64,000 nt of DNA from Allomuricauda sp. (GTDB lineage Bacteria; Bacteroidota; Bacteroidia; Flavobacteriales; Flavobacteriaceae). Position 1 is the stretch's first letter, and every line of letters starts with the position of its first letter. Under the pieces are notes generated by a model, which was given only the letters and a program-made list of their open reading frames with translations, had not been told where the DNA came from and searched no databases. A program made the translations under genes and the position numbers. The DNA lies in assembly GCA_003712125.1 (NCBI GenBank), contig RHLF01000001.1, positions 62,001 through 126,000 of the forward strand, given 5' to 3'. Positions 26,967 through 37,304 of the stretch are shown one piece after another.

Positions 26967-28268
26967 ATGCCACAAACGGAAACAAATAACATATCATATA
27001 TAGATGGTCGCAAAATGACCTTTGTCCAATACGCCACTATTTTCATTTGTTTTATAATGAACATTTTGGATGGAATGGATGTTTTGGTCATTGCTTTTTC
27101 AGCAAAGGCGATAACTTCAGAGTGGTCAATTTCGCCGCAGGCTTTAGGTATCGTATTGAGTGCTGCGGTAGTAGGCATGACTCTTGGAGCCTTGTTATTG
27201 GCACCCTTGGCAGATCGCTATGGTCGTAAAAAATTGGTGTTTTACTGCACACTAGTTATCGGAACTAGTATTTTTTTAACAGCGTATACCGATACGGTTA
27301 ATGAAATGTTGATTCTACGCTTTTCAAGTGGTTTGGGTATTGGGGCCATGCTTGCTAGTGTTGCAACACTTTCTTCTGAATATACCCCTAAAAAAAGTAA
27401 GGAATTTTGGGTAAGTCTTGTCATGGGGGGCTACCCCATCGGTGCAGTTCTTGCTGGTCTGGCCGCCTCCTTTATTATACCCGCCCATGGATGGAGGACA
27501 ATGTTCCAGTTCGCTGGCATTTGTACTCTTTTAACCTTACCACTAATTATTTTTGTCTTACCTGAATCCATAGAATTTCTAATCAAAAGAAAACCTTCCA
27601 ATGCCTTAGAGAAGGTAAATAATATATTGAGCCGTATGAACAGGCCAAATTTGAAGGAACTCCCTAATATACAATTAGACTTCGGCAAAATACATGTTAG
27701 CGAGTTGTTCGTAGAAGATAGAAAAAAACAAACTCTGCTGCTCTGGATTTCTTTTTTATGTGCCTTTGCCCCCTTTTATTTCATATTAAGTTGGTTACCA
27801 AAATTGACTACAGATGCCGGAATGCCAGAATCACTAGGCTATTGGTCTGGGATCGTCTTCAATTTGGGTTCTTTTATAGGTATCTTGGTATTGGGTATGA
27901 TTGCCATACGCATAGGATTGCAAAAAACGATTTTATATTTTATGATAGGGGCAGCTCTATTAATGATATCTTTTGGTTCATTTACAGGTACCTGGATAAT
28001 TCTATTGATTTTTGGCTTAATTGGATTCTTTTTGCACGCCGGGTTTGTAGGATTGTATCCCCTGGCAGCAAGGATGTATCCAACTGAAATTCGCACTACA
28101 GGTATAGGATGGGCCATAGGAGCAGGAAGATTAGGGGCTATTTTAGGCCCAATAGTCGCGGGATATCTAATTGCTTCGGGATTGAGTATTGCCGGTAATT
28201 TTTTTGTTTTTGCAATCCCCGTTATACTCTGCGGACTGGCAGTAATTCAGTTAAAACCGAAAAAGTAA
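26967..28268 (+). CDS. MFS transporter, aromatic acid:H+ symporter (AAHS) type
   Basis: A 433-residue, 12-helix carrier. The TM1 motif DGMDVLVIAF matches the DGxD motif needed for transport in PcaK-type permeases, and the loop 2-3 motif LADRYGRKK is intact. It should carry a benzoate-like acid across the inner membrane with protons. The start at 26967 (MPQTETNN) is chosen to avoid the upstream terminator hairpin. It lies between the TonB receptor and the ThDP enzyme, giving a full import route. Confidence 0.88.
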   Translation: MPQTETNNISYIDGRKMTFVQYATIFICFIMNILDGMDVLVIAFSAKAITSEWSISPQALGIVLSAAVVGMTLGALLLAPLADRYGRKKLVFYCTLVIGTSIFLTAYTDTVNEMLILRFSSGLGIGAMLASVATLSSEYTPKKSKEFWVSLVMGGYPIGAVLAGLAASFIIPAHGWRTMFQFAGICTLLTLPLIIFVLPESIEFLIKRKPSNALEKVNNILSRMNRPNLKELPNIQLDFGKIHVSELFVEDRKKQTLLLWISFLCAFAPFYFILSWLPKLTTDAGMPESLGYWSGIVFNLGSFIGILVLGMIAIRIGLQKTILYFMIGAALLMISFGSFTGTWIILLIFGLIGFFLHAGFVGLYPLAARMYPTEIRTTGIGWAIGAGRLGAILGPIVAGYLIASGLSIAGNFFVFAIPVILCGLAVIQLKPKK

Positions 28269-28287
28269 ACTTGAAATAATCAAATAA

Positions 28288-29994
28288 ATGTCACATAAAA
28301 TCAAAATGCGAGCTGCAGATGCCTTTTTGGTAGGCCTAAAACAACTAGGGATCGACTATATATTTGGAAACATTGGCACTGAATATCCACCTGTAGTAGA
28401 AAGCCTGGCGCGTTTTGCAACTAAAGATGAGATTGGAAAAACAGTTCCCATACCTTATGCGATTCCCCATGAAAATGTAACAGGCCATATGGGAGTCGGG
28501 TACTATTTATCAACTGGTAAAACGCAATGTGTAATGGTTCACACGGGTGTTGGCACTGCTAATGCCATGGTCAGTATGATAAATGCCAACCGAGCACAGG
28601 TTCCCATGATTGTTGTTGCAGGTTTAGCACCGGGTACCGAAAATTATGATCGGACAAGCAAACCAGGTTTTATTCACTGGGCCCAACAAATGTATGATCA
28701 AGGGGCTATGGTACGTGAAATCGTTAAGTGGGATTATGTAATTACCAGTGATAATGTCGGAGAACTGGACCTAATCCTAAAACGAGCCTACACTATGGCC
28801 AATTCAAATCCGAAAGGCGTGGTATATATTACATTTGACCCAACGGCCTTAGAGCGTGATATTGAATTTCCGAAAATACTTATACCAGAGGTAACACCAT
28901 CAAAGGCATTTCCTGACCAAACCACTATTGCTGAGGCGGCAACAATTTTGGCCTCAGCGAAAAAACCATTAGTGATTACAGGTGGTACCACTAAAGACCC
29001 TAAAATAATGGAGGTGCTGAAAAAATTCGCTGAGGCCCACAGCATCGGAGTAGCACAGCACAAACCCAGAACTATGCATTTTCCATTCAATCATGAATTG
29101 AATGTTTGTGTAGCCGACCCTAGCTTTATTGTAAATGAAGCCGATTGCTTGTTGGTGTTAGAAACAGATGTACCCTACATTCCGGTCAAAGGGGGTATCT
29201 CAGAAGATTGCAAATTAATACAAATTGCCCCTGACACTTCGTTTCAGCGTTATCCGAGAAATGGTTTTCCCTACCAACTAAAGATAACCGCTGATGTAGC
29301 AGAGGGTGTAGTAGCCCTGGATGGGGCAATGCCAAAAACGAGTGACTCACTTAAAAAAGAACGAAAAGACTGGATTAGTGATTTGAAAGAAAGAAACGTA
29401 ACCAAACGGCTTTCCCAAATTGAAGGAATTGAAAGTGGGAGTAAAATCACCTATCCTTGGATTTCGCATTGTATAGCAGAACTCTGCAAAGAGGACGATG
29501 ATATAATTCTCGTTAGGGAGTTCAGCCTTGATTTGGACTGGATGCAGAACAGTGACACCCAAAGCTATTTCGGGGAGCCCAATGCTGGTGGACTTGGATG
29601 GGGAGCGGGCTCTACCTTGGGTGTCGCCTTGGGGCAGCCTGACAAAGTAGCGCTTTTGGCCACAGGGGACGGTTGCTATTATTTTGGGGTACCTGCCGCG
29701 GCACATTCTGTAAGCCGCACTAGGGACATTCCCTATATTACAGTGATTTACAATAATGGTCATTGGGGCACAGTTGCGATGTTTACTGATAATTGGTATC
29801 CTGAAATGAAAGGTACCAATAACCATCCCATGACTGACCTTGGGCCCTACCATGATTTCGAAAATATTGTTACCGCTTTTGGGGGTGTAGGCATTAAAGT
29901 AGAAAAGCCCAATGAGTTACTCGACGCATTGCGAAGAGCTGTGAAAGAAGTAAAAGAAAATAGAAAACAAGTGGTATTAAATGTGATTGTTTAA
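28288..29994 (+). CDS. ThDP-dependent decarboxylase/carboligase (benzoylformate decarboxylase-like)
   Basis: A 568-residue enzyme with the three ThDP domains. The catalytic Glu62 lies in IPHENVTGHMG, the central domain is about 205-330, and the cofactor motif GDGCYYFGVP...YNNGHWG lies near residues 451-492. The family includes acetolactate synthase, pyruvate decarboxylase and benzoylformate decarboxylase. No small regulatory subunit is present, so acetolactate synthesis is unlikely. Next to an aldehyde dehydrogenase and an aromatic-acid permease, decarboxylation of an aryl 2-oxo acid to an aldehyde is the best guess, but this is inference. Confidence 0.8.
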   Translation: MSHKIKMRAADAFLVGLKQLGIDYIFGNIGTEYPPVVESLARFATKDEIGKTVPIPYAIPHENVTGHMGVGYYLSTGKTQCVMVHTGVGTANAMVSMINANRAQVPMIVVAGLAPGTENYDRTSKPGFIHWAQQMYDQGAMVREIVKWDYVITSDNVGELDLILKRAYTMANSNPKGVVYITFDPTALERDIEFPKILIPEVTPSKAFPDQTTIAEAATILASAKKPLVITGGTTKDPKIMEVLKKFAEAHSIGVAQHKPRTMHFPFNHELNVCVADPSFIVNEADCLLVLETDVPYIPVKGGISEDCKLIQIAPDTSFQRYPRNGFPYQLKITADVAEGVVALDGAMPKTSDSLKKERKDWISDLKERNVTKRLSQIEGIESGSKITYPWISHCIAELCKEDDDIILVREFSLDLDWMQNSDTQSYFGEPNAGGLGWGAGSTLGVALGQPDKVALLATGDGCYYFGVPAAAHSVSRTRDIPYITVIYNNGHWGTVAMFTDNWYPEMKGTNNHPMTDLGPYHDFENIVTAFGGVGIKVEKPNELLDALRRAVKEVKENRKQVVLNVIV

Positions 29995-30008
29995 CCAAAA
30001 TTACCAAT

Positions 30009-31265
30009 ATGAATAAAAATATACGCAAAGCTATTGGTCCTGGATTACTATTCGCAACCAACGCTATTGGTACTTCTCATTTGGTTTTCTCAACAAAAGC
30101 CGGAGCGGAATTTGGCTTCATTTATTTTTGGATAATTCTTGGAGCGTTGCTTCTGACCTATCCGTTTTTCGAATTTAGTGTCCGCTATGTCAATGGACGA
30201 GGACGCAATCTATTGCAAGCATATAAGGAGCAGAGCAGATATGCCCTATGGTTGGTGATAGTTATGCTGCTACTCAATACCTTATCGGTAAGTGCATTAT
30301 GCAAAGTGGCAGACGGGCTTTTCACTACAATTCTTGGGTATAGTGGTTCTTTAGCTTTACCTCTGCTCATTGTTACAGCACTGATTTTGGTTATTGGGCG
30401 CTTCTCGGTCTTAGATAATTTTATAAAGGTTTTGTGTGCAGTATTGGGGGTGACCTTATTGGTCACCTTTATAGCTACATTGGTAAAGGGGCCCGTTGAA
30501 CCTTTAGCCAATTTTACTCCTAAAGAAATGTTTGATGGGTATGGCCTAGCATTGTTGGTAGCAACCTTGGGGTATATGCCAGCACCTATGTTTTCCTCCA
30601 TCTTTCAGTCGGTTTGGAACGAGTCAAAAGTTGAATCTAGCAACTATAAACCAACCTTAAAAGAAGTATTGTTTGATTTCAACTTTGGTTTTATACTAAC
30701 GGCAATACTTGCATTTCTGTTTTTAATTATTGGGGTCTTCACCCTATATGGATCAGGTACTGAAATGAGTGATGCAACCCCCGTATTTGCGAAACAATTG
30801 ATTGGTATTTTTACCAATCATATAGGAGAATGGTCATTCTTAATTATTGGCATTACAGCTTTTGCTGCTATTTATGGCACCTTTTTAGCTGCGATTGACG
30901 GTTTTTCAAGAACAATTTCTAGGGGATTGGCAACCTTTTCCCAGAAAAGCAAAACGTTCAATAGTGACTCTTACCAAAAAACTTCAAACAAATACTATCC
31001 ATATGTAATAGGAGCCATTGTTGTTATTGCCATTATTGTGATTAGTCAGAATGTAAATATGGGAACCTTATTGCGTTTTACAGCGATACTTGCATTTTTC
31101 TGTTCCCCCATTATTGCTTTTTTAAACATGAAAGCAGTTACCAATGAGAACATGCCTAAAAGCCACCGTCCAAAAAAGTTCTTATTAAATTGGAGTTATC
31201 TTGGTTTAGCCTACATTTTCGGTGTGGCCATTTTGGTTATTGCCTATAGACTAGGGCTCTTTTAA
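30009..31265 (+). CDS. Nramp-related transporter lacking the DPGN metal motif
   Basis: A 418-residue, 11-helix protein of the Nramp fold: GPGLLFATNAIGTSHLVFST in helix 1 and GYMPAPMFSSIFQSVW in helix 6. In metal-carrying Nramps helix 1 reads DPGN and helix 6 MPH; the Asp, Asn and His are absent here. It is therefore probably not a classical Mn/Fe carrier. Lying between a ThDP enzyme and an aromatic aldehyde dehydrogenase, it may move an organic acid or a different ion. Flanking gaps are 14 and 55 bp. Confidence 0.8.
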   Translation: MNKNIRKAIGPGLLFATNAIGTSHLVFSTKAGAEFGFIYFWIILGALLLTYPFFEFSVRYVNGRGRNLLQAYKEQSRYALWLVIVMLLLNTLSVSALCKVADGLFTTILGYSGSLALPLLIVTALILVIGRFSVLDNFIKVLCAVLGVTLLVTFIATLVKGPVEPLANFTPKEMFDGYGLALLVATLGYMPAPMFSSIFQSVWNESKVESSNYKPTLKEVLFDFNFGFILTAILAFLFLIIGVFTLYGSGTEMSDATPVFAKQLIGIFTNHIGEWSFLIIGITAFAAIYGTFLAAIDGFSRTISRGLATFSQKSKTFNSDSYQKTSNKYYPYVIGAIVVIAIIVISQNVNMGTLLRFTAILAFFCSPIIAFLNMKAVTNENMPKSHRPKKFLLNWSYLGLAYIFGVAILVIAYRLGLF

Positions 31266-31282
31266 AACTAACTGATTTGAAT

Positions 31283-31305
31283 TTTATTAAGACGCGCTTA
31301 ATAAA
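31283..31305 (+). other. Intercistronic hairpin
   Basis: A 9-bp stem TTTATTAAG / CTTAATAAA with loop ACGCG, 15 bp before the aldehyde dehydrogenase start. There is no T tract, so it is more likely an mRNA processing or stability element, or a protein site, than a terminator. Confidence 0.5.
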
Positions 31306-31320
31306 TAAATAATAAAGAAA

Positions 31321-32784
31321 ATGAAACATACCAAGCACTACATTAACGGAAAATGGATTGATGGCGTCGGGACCTTCAACAACTATAGTCCATCAACTGG
31401 AGAAGTTGTTGGTATAATTGCCGACGCCAACAGGGAAATAGCCCAAAAAGCCATTGAAGCGGCTGCCGCAGCATTTCCTAAGTGGGCGGCACTTGACCAT
31501 GTTCAACGTGCCAAATACCTCAATAAAATGGCTGATATTCTCGAAGCGCGCAAACAGGATTTTATTGATGCCCTTATTGATGAAGGTGGTTATTGGATTG
31601 GAAAAGCTATGTTTGAAACTGGGTATAGTCCTGGTAACTTTCGTGCTGCAGCTGCAGCCACTTATCAGGTGAAAGGGGAAATTTTGCCTTCTGATCATGG
31701 TAAAGTTAATATGATTGTCAGGGAACCTCTTGGGGTAGTTACGGGAATTGCCCCATGGAACTTTCCTTTATTATTGGGTACGCGTTCTTTTGCAATGGCG
31801 CTGGCGGTAGGAAATACCATAGTATCTAAACCTGCGGAGGATACTCCATTAACAGGAGTGCTACTGGCAGAGGTATGCGAGGAAGCCGGTCTGCCCCCAG
31901 GGGTATTTAATTTGGTCACTTGTTCCCGTGATACTGTAAATGAGGTAGGCGATGAAATAGTTGTAAATAAACATATTAAGGCTATAAGTTTTACGGGTTC
32001 TACCACAGTGGGGAAGGCAATTGCTGCCAAAGCCGGCGCACATTTAAAAAAGGCATGTTTAGAGTTAGGTGGCCAAGCCTCAATCATTGTTATGGACGAT
32101 GCGGATATGAACAAAGCTGTCGAGGCTGCCACATTTGGAGCATACATGAACCATGGCCAAATATGTATGTCAACTGAGAGAATTATCGTGCATGAGAGTT
32201 TGGCAAAGGAGTTCACTGAGCGAATGACCAAAAATGTAGCCTCAATACAATATGGGCTCGACCTTAGAAATCCTGCCAATGCCGTGGGTCCTATTATCAA
32301 TCAAAAACAAGCTGACCGATTAATAGGGTTAATCAATGATGCCAAAACCAAAGGAGCCAAGGTTTTGGTAGGTGGTGAATATGAAAAGAACTTAGTGCAA
32401 CCCACCCTTTTTTCAGAAGTCACAAAAGATATGGACATTTATCAAAATGAAAACTTTGGTCCTGTAGCAAGCATTTATACTTATGTCAACATAGAAGATG
32501 CCATTGCCATTGCCAATGATACTAACTATGGTTTAACCGGTGCTGTGATATCCAAAGACGAAAACAAGGCGATGGAAGTGGTAAATAAAATGCAGACAGG
32601 TATGTGTCATATAAACTGTGCGACGGTCTATGATGAACCGCACATTCCTTTCGGTGGGGTAAAAGATAGTGGTATTGGCAGGCATGGTGGACAAGCGGCC
32701 ATTGATTCCTTTACCCAAACCAGATGGATTACGCTAGAAAAAGGTGGCAGACATTACCCTCCCCCATTTAAAGAAAAGGCTTAA
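31321..32784 (+). CDS. Aromatic aldehyde dehydrogenase (benzaldehyde/vanillin type)
   Basis: A 487-residue NAD(P)-dependent ALDH. The catalytic Cys282 is in NHGQICMSTER, the general base Glu248 in LELGG, and the nucleotide stretch is IAPWNFPLLL with FTGSTTVG. The C-terminal WITLEKGGRHYPP resembles benzaldehyde and vanillin dehydrogenases. It would oxidise the aldehyde made by the upstream ThDP enzyme to an aromatic acid. If that acid is protocatechuate, it enters the pca pathway directly. Confidence 0.87.
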   Translation: MKHTKHYINGKWIDGVGTFNNYSPSTGEVVGIIADANREIAQKAIEAAAAAFPKWAALDHVQRAKYLNKMADILEARKQDFIDALIDEGGYWIGKAMFETGYSPGNFRAAAAATYQVKGEILPSDHGKVNMIVREPLGVVTGIAPWNFPLLLGTRSFAMALAVGNTIVSKPAEDTPLTGVLLAEVCEEAGLPPGVFNLVTCSRDTVNEVGDEIVVNKHIKAISFTGSTTVGKAIAAKAGAHLKKACLELGGQASIIVMDDADMNKAVEAATFGAYMNHGQICMSTERIIVHESLAKEFTERMTKNVASIQYGLDLRNPANAVGPIINQKQADRLIGLINDAKTKGAKVLVGGEYEKNLVQPTLFSEVTKDMDIYQNENFGPVASIYTYVNIEDAIAIANDTNYGLTGAVISKDENKAMEVVNKMQTGMCHINCATVYDEPHIPFGGVKDSGIGRHGGQAAIDSFTQTRWITLEKGGRHYPPPFKEKA

Positions 32785-32828
32785 AATTTTCAACAACAAA
32801 TAAGATGTAATCTAAAAAGATCAAAAAA

Positions 32829-34490
32829 ATGAGAGGCCTGTTATTAGTGGGCACATTGCTGTTCATTGCCTGTAACCATAAGCAAAAAAACCAAGAAACC
32901 CCTAAAAATGTTCAACCCAACATTTTGGTCATTATGCTTGATGATTTGGGCTATTCGGACTTTGGATGCTTTGGCAGCGAAATCAAAACTCCAAATATTG
33001 ATGCGTTGGCAGAGAACGGTATCAGATTTACCAACTTTAAGACTGCTCCCATGTGTGCGCCTTCAAGATCCATGTTCTTATCGGGCAACAACAACGTTAC
33101 AGTTGGCCATGGTAGAATGTTACGCCCAAGCAAAGACGCCGCATTATATGGCAAGCAAGGCTATGAATCTGAAATTACCGATAGAATAGTCACTTTTAGC
33201 AAATTATTGCAGGATAATGGTTATTACAATGCTGTAGTTGGGAAATGGCACCAAGGCCATTCTCCGCAATCCTATCCCATTAATCATGGTTTTGAAGACA
33301 GTTGGGTACTGACTGATGGATATTCCAATCATTTCAATAATAGGGGTTTAGGTCTCGTAGGAAGAGATACTTTAACAGAATTTGTTAACAATGATAAAAT
33401 AGTAGCATGGGAAGAGGGTGCTTTTTCGACTGATTTCTATACCAACAAAATGATTGAATACCTCAACAAGGCGAAGGCAAAGAAACAACCCTTTTTTGGA
33501 TTTGCTTCCTATACTGCACCCCATTGGCCACTACAGTTACCCGATGATTGGTTAGAAAAAGAACTCTACAAAGGCGTTTACGATGATGGTTATGAGGCAC
33601 TGAGAAAAAAACGGTTCAAAGCCCTTCAAAAAAAAGGAATTATTCCAGCCAATACAGAATTCCCCCCGCCCATGGACATGTTCAAACCTTGGGAAGAGCT
33701 TACCATACCCCAGCAGAAAAGGGAATCAAGAAAAATGGAACTATATGCGGGTATGGTAGAACATGCCGATTTTCACATCGGAAGGTTAATCCAAACTTTA
33801 AAAGAGAATGGGCAATTTGAAAATACAATCGTATTGGTACTATCCGATAATGGAGCCTCTGATACCGATTTATACAATGAGCCTAAAAGAGGTATTTATT
33901 GTCGAAAATACCATAGCAATGAAATGCCCAATATGGGTCGTGAAAGTTCTTGGGTTTCCCATGGAAAACCCTGGGCAAATAGTTTGATGAGTCCATTTTT
34001 GGGTTTTAAAACATGGGCTAGCGAAGGGGGTATCGCATCCCCTTTGATTGTATCGGGGTCGGGAATCACTGAAAAGGGAGTAATTAAAAAAGAGCTCATT
34101 ACCATTCAAGATTTGGCACCCACATTTTTAGATTTGGCTGAAGTAAAGTACCCTGAAAAGTATAATGACAAACCCGTAATACCTATGCTAGGTAAATCAA
34201 TGGCAAATTATTGGAAAGATAGCAATGGACATTCTCCGTACGATGAGAGTTCCATCTTTGTTGCCGAAAACCGTGATCATGCCATGTTACTTAAAGAGCA
34301 TTGGAAAATTGTTAATTTTGGGAAAGCTGCTGACACTTCACAATTCAAATTATTCAATCTCAACACGGATCTGGGGGAACGAACGGATTTGTCTGAAGAA
34401 TACCCAGCTAAAAAACAAGAATTGCTTGAAGAGTGGCTAGCATTTAAAGAAGAGGTCGGAATCCTTCTTTCAGAACCTATTCCAAACTAG
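32829..34490 (+). CDS. S1-family sulfatase, lipoprotein
   Basis: A 553-residue formylglycine-dependent sulfatase. A lipoprotein signal ends at Cys15 (LFIAC). The sulfatase signature CAPSR is at residues 76-80, where Cys76 would become formylglycine. Metal ligands are seen in [10 protein letters not shown] and later VLSDNGASD, and GKWHQGH carries active-site Lys/His. It should act at the cell surface. Ending the receptor/transport operon, it may remove sulfate from a phenolic before uptake. Polysaccharide sulfates are the alternative, but no glycan genes are adjacent. It overlaps convergent valS by 14 bp. Confidence 0.87.
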   Translation: MRGLLLVGTLLFIACNHKQKNQETPKNVQPNILVIMLDDLGYSDFGCFGSEIKTPNIDALAENGIRFTNFKTAPMCAPSRSMFLSGNNNVTVGHGRMLRPSKDAALYGKQGYESEITDRIVTFSKLLQDNGYYNAVVGKWHQGHSPQSYPINHGFEDSWVLTDGYSNHFNNRGLGLVGRDTLTEFVNNDKIVAWEEGAFSTDFYTNKMIEYLNKAKAKKQPFFGFASYTAPHWPLQLPDDWLEKELYKGVYDDGYEALRKKRFKALQKKGIIPANTEFPPPMDMFKPWEELTIPQQKRESRKMELYAGMVEHADFHIGRLIQTLKENGQFENTIVLVLSDNGASDTDLYNEPKRGIYCRKYHSNEMPNMGRESSWVSHGKPWANSLMSPFLGFKTWASEGGIASPLIVSGSGITEKGVIKKELITIQDLAPTFLDLAEVKYPEKYNDKPVIPMLGKSMANYWKDSNGHSPYDESSIFVAENRDHAMLLKEHWKIVNFGKAADTSQFKLFNLNTDLGERTDLSEEYPAKKQELLEEWLAFKEEVGILLSEPIPN

Positions 34491-37107
34491 CCAAACTCTT
34501 CTCCAAAGTCTCGATTTTCGCCTCGGCATCAGCTGCCTTTTTTCGTTCAATTTCTACAACTTGGGCGGGTGCATTGCTTACAAAGCGTTCGTTTGAAAGT
34601 TTCTTTTGAACCGCCTGTAGAAAGCCCCTTGTATAATCCAATTCTTGGTTGATTTTGGCTTTCTCAGCATCGATATCTATAGCTCCGCCAATAGGGATAA
34701 AATACTCATTGCTCTTCACGCGGAAGCTCAAAGCCCCATCAACAGAAGAAGTAACGGGCTCTATCCCCTCAATATTGCCCAATTTCTTTATAATAGGGTT
34801 CATTGTCGCGGCCTTATTTTCAGCGTTCAATTCCATCAGTTGAAGTGCATCCTTGTTGGGGATATTCTTTTCCTTCCGTATCGTTCGTATCCCAGAAATC
34901 ACTTCCGAAGCGAAGTTAAATTCAGTTATGATTTGCTGTTCATAAGGCGCTTTATGGGGCCAATCGGCTACACAAAGTGCGTTCTTGGTTTCCCTTTTGG
35001 TAATGTGCTGCCAAACCTCTTCGGTCAAAAAGGGCATAAAAGGATGCAGCAGCTTCAAGTTTTGTTCAAAGAGCTTGATGACGCTGTTGTACGATTTCCG
35101 ATCAATTGGCTTTTGATAAGCAGGTTTCACGATTTCCAACAACCATGAACAAAAATCATCCCAAACCAACTTGTATATAGCCATTAAGGCATCTGAAATA
35201 CGGTACTTGCTAAAATGATCTTCTACCTCGGCCAACACTTCTTGAAACCGGGCATGATACCAGTCCAATCCCAATTGCGCGGATTTTGGTTGATCAAGGT
35301 CAGCCACTTCCCATCCTTTTACCAAACGGAAGGCATTCCAGATTTTATTGGCAAAGTTTTTTCCTTGTTGGCACAAAGCCTCGTCAAACAGTAGGTCATT
35401 CCCTGCGGCAGAACTCAACAAAAGTCCGACCCGAACCCCATCGGCTCCAAAATCTTGTATCAATTGTAGGGCATCTGGTGAATTACCCAATGATTTCGAC
35501 ATTTTTCTTCGCTGTTTGTCGCGTACCAAACCTGTCAAATAAACATTCTCATAGGGTCTTTCATTTCTGAATTCGTATCCTGCGACAATCATTCGCGCTA
35601 CCCAGAAAAAAAGAATATCAGGACCGGTGACCAAATCATTGGTGGGATAGTAATAATTTACTTCAGCATTATCAGGTTCAAGAATTCCGCCAAAAACACT
35701 GATTGGCCATAACCAAGAAGAGAACCAAGTATCCAACACGTCAGGATCCTGCCTTAAATCTCCAAGGGTCAAATCTGGGTTCTTTGATTTTGACTTGGCC
35801 AATTCCAACGCCTGTGCCGGACTTTCGGCAACCACAAAATCATCTTTACCGTCACCATAATAATAGGCCGGAATTTGCTGACCCCACCACAGCTGCCTTG
35901 AGATATTCCAATCGCGAATATTCTCCATCCAATGGCGGTAGGTGTTTTCAAACTTCTTGGGATATAATTTGACCTCATCCGTTTTGAGAACCGCTTCTAA
36001 AGCCGGTTTTGCCAAATCTTCCATTTTTAAAAACCATTGGTCTGAAAGTCTTGGTTCGATAACCGCCTTGGTTCGTTCAGAAGTACCCACCTTATTAATG
36101 TGTTGTTCGGTCTTTATCAAAAACCCCTTTTCTTGCAACTCTTTGGCAATTGCCTTGCGTACTATGAAGCGATCTTGCCCTTCATAATGCATGCCATAGG
36201 AGTTCAAGGTGGCATCATCGTTGAATATATCTATGATCTCAAGCCCGTGTTTTTCGCCCAGTTTCTTATCGTTTTCATCGTGGGCAGGGGTAACCTTGAG
36301 GCATCCTGTTCCAAACTCGATATCCACATAGTCATCTTCGATAATGGGAATTACACGATTACAGATTGGAACAATGGCTTTTTTACCCTTTAAATGCGTA
36401 TATCTTTCATCATTCGGATTGATACAGATGGCCGTATCACCCAAAATGGTCTCTGGCCTGGTGGTGGCAATGGTCACTTTTTCGTCAGAACCTTCAATTT
36501 CATAGGCTAAATAATAGAGCGACCCCTGTTTTTCTTCATAGATAACTTCTTCGTCGGATAGTGTGGTTTTGGCTTCAGGATCCCAATTTACCATCCTATG
36601 ACCCCTGTAAATCAAGCCTTTATTGAACAAATCAACAAAAACTTTAATCACCGAAGCTGACATATCGTCATCCATGGTGAACTTGGTGCGATTCCAATCG
36701 CAGGAAGCCCCAAGTTTTCTAAGTTGCTTTAAAATAACACCTCCGTATTCATTCGTCCATTCCCAGGCATGCTTTAAAAACTCATCACGGGTCAAATCGG
36801 CCTTTGCGATACCTTGTTCCTTAAGCTTGGCAACCACCTTTGCCTCAGTGGCTATGGAAGCGTGGTCCATACCGGGCACCCAACAGGCATTTTTGCCCTC
36901 TAGACGTGCTTTTCTGATCAATACATCTTGAATGGTATTGTTCAGCATATGGCCCATATGCAGCACCCCTGTGACGTTTGGAGGCGGAATGACAATGGTA
37001 TACGGCTCCCTTTCGTCTGGTTTTGAGGTAAAAAAGTCATTTTCCTCCCAGTACTTGTACCAGCGGTCTTCTACGTTTCGGGGTTCATATTTGGATGGAA
37101 TTTCCAT
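34477..37107 (-). CDS. valS: Valyl-tRNA synthetase
   Basis: An 876-residue class I synthetase that charges tRNA-Val and edits Thr. Landmarks are the HIGH equivalent HMGH (50-53), the [10 protein letters not shown] region, and KMSKS in [10 protein letters not shown]. The anticodon-binding domain is followed by a C-terminal coiled coil rich in Glu, Lys and Ala (about 810-876). It has its own promoter in the 197-bp gap to the divergent DUF1573 gene. Confidence 0.97.
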   Translation of the reverse strand: MEIPSKYEPRNVEDRWYKYWEENDFFTSKPDEREPYTIVIPPPNVTGVLHMGHMLNNTIQDVLIRKARLEGKNACWVPGMDHASIATEAKVVAKLKEQGIAKADLTRDEFLKHAWEWTNEYGGVILKQLRKLGASCDWNRTKFTMDDDMSASVIKVFVDLFNKGLIYRGHRMVNWDPEAKTTLSDEEVIYEEKQGSLYYLAYEIEGSDEKVTIATTRPETILGDTAICINPNDERYTHLKGKKAIVPICNRVIPIIEDDYVDIEFGTGCLKVTPAHDENDKKLGEKHGLEIIDIFNDDATLNSYGMHYEGQDRFIVRKAIAKELQEKGFLIKTEQHINKVGTSERTKAVIEPRLSDQWFLKMEDLAKPALEAVLKTDEVKLYPKKFENTYRHWMENIRDWNISRQLWWGQQIPAYYYGDGKDDFVVAESPAQALELAKSKSKNPDLTLGDLRQDPDVLDTWFSSWLWPISVFGGILEPDNAEVNYYYPTNDLVTGPDILFFWVARMIVAGYEFRNERPYENVYLTGLVRDKQRRKMSKSLGNSPDALQLIQDFGADGVRVGLLLSSAAGNDLLFDEALCQQGKNFANKIWNAFRLVKGWEVADLDQPKSAQLGLDWYHARFQEVLAEVEDHFSKYRISDALMAIYKLVWDDFCSWLLEIVKPAYQKPIDRKSYNSVIKLFEQNLKLLHPFMPFLTEEVWQHITKRETKNALCVADWPHKAPYEQQIITEFNFASEVISGIRTIRKEKNIPNKDALQLMELNAENKAATMNPIIKKLGNIEGIEPVTSSVDGALSFRVKSNEYFIPIGGAIDIDAEKAKINQELDYTRGFLQAVQKKLSNERFVSNAPAQVVEIERKKAADAEAKIETLEKSLASLE

Positions 37108-37217
37108 GTTATGGTACAGTTTTTGAATATTAGGAAAACGGATTAATGAATCGTTGGAAATGTTAATGTTAAATTATTGCAATTCGTAACCTTATAGGAC
37201 AATTTGCAAATACGAAA

Positions 37218-37247
37218 CAAAAATAAGTAACGTTATTACATAACAAA
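37218..37247 (-). promoter_or_regulatory. Promoter of valS
   Basis: On the minus strand: TTTG (37247-37244), an 18-bp spacer and TATTTTTG (37225-37218), a good Bacteroidota -33/-7 pair. It predicts an mRNA leader of about 105 bases; no T-box-like element was recognised in it. Confidence 0.6.
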
Positions 37248-37252
37248 AGTAT

Positions 37253-37284
37253 TTTGGATGCAGCTGGTAAAACTGCTACATTTG
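37253..37284 (+). promoter_or_regulatory. Promoter of the DUF1573 gene
   Basis: TTTG (37253-37256), a 20-bp spacer and TACATTTG (37277-37284): an ideal -33/-7 pair. The start codon lies 20 bp further on. It stands back to back with the valS promoter, the two -33 boxes only 5 bp apart. Confidence 0.75.
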
Positions 37285-37304
37285 ATCAATACCCAAAACT
37301 ATTT

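Noticed and set aside
29347-29853. A 168-codon open frame opposite the ThDP enzyme gene
   Set aside because: It lies entirely within a gene with clear catalytic motifs on the other strand and shows no recognisable domain.
31695-32300. A 201-codon open frame opposite the aldehyde dehydrogenase
   Set aside because: Antisense to the conserved catalytic core; the composition is typical of a shadow frame.
16951-34490. The aromatic module considered as a recently acquired island
   Set aside because: No integrase, tRNA, direct repeats or insertion sequence flank it, and its base composition looks like its neighbours by eye. Older transfer cannot be excluded.
34645-35148. A 167-codon plus-strand frame within valS
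   Set aside because: Fully inside an essential, well-conserved gene on the minus strand.
37108-37217. A possible T-box or other tRNA-sensing leader before valS
   Set aside because: The leader of about 105 bases shows no T-box consensus or terminator/antiterminator pair.
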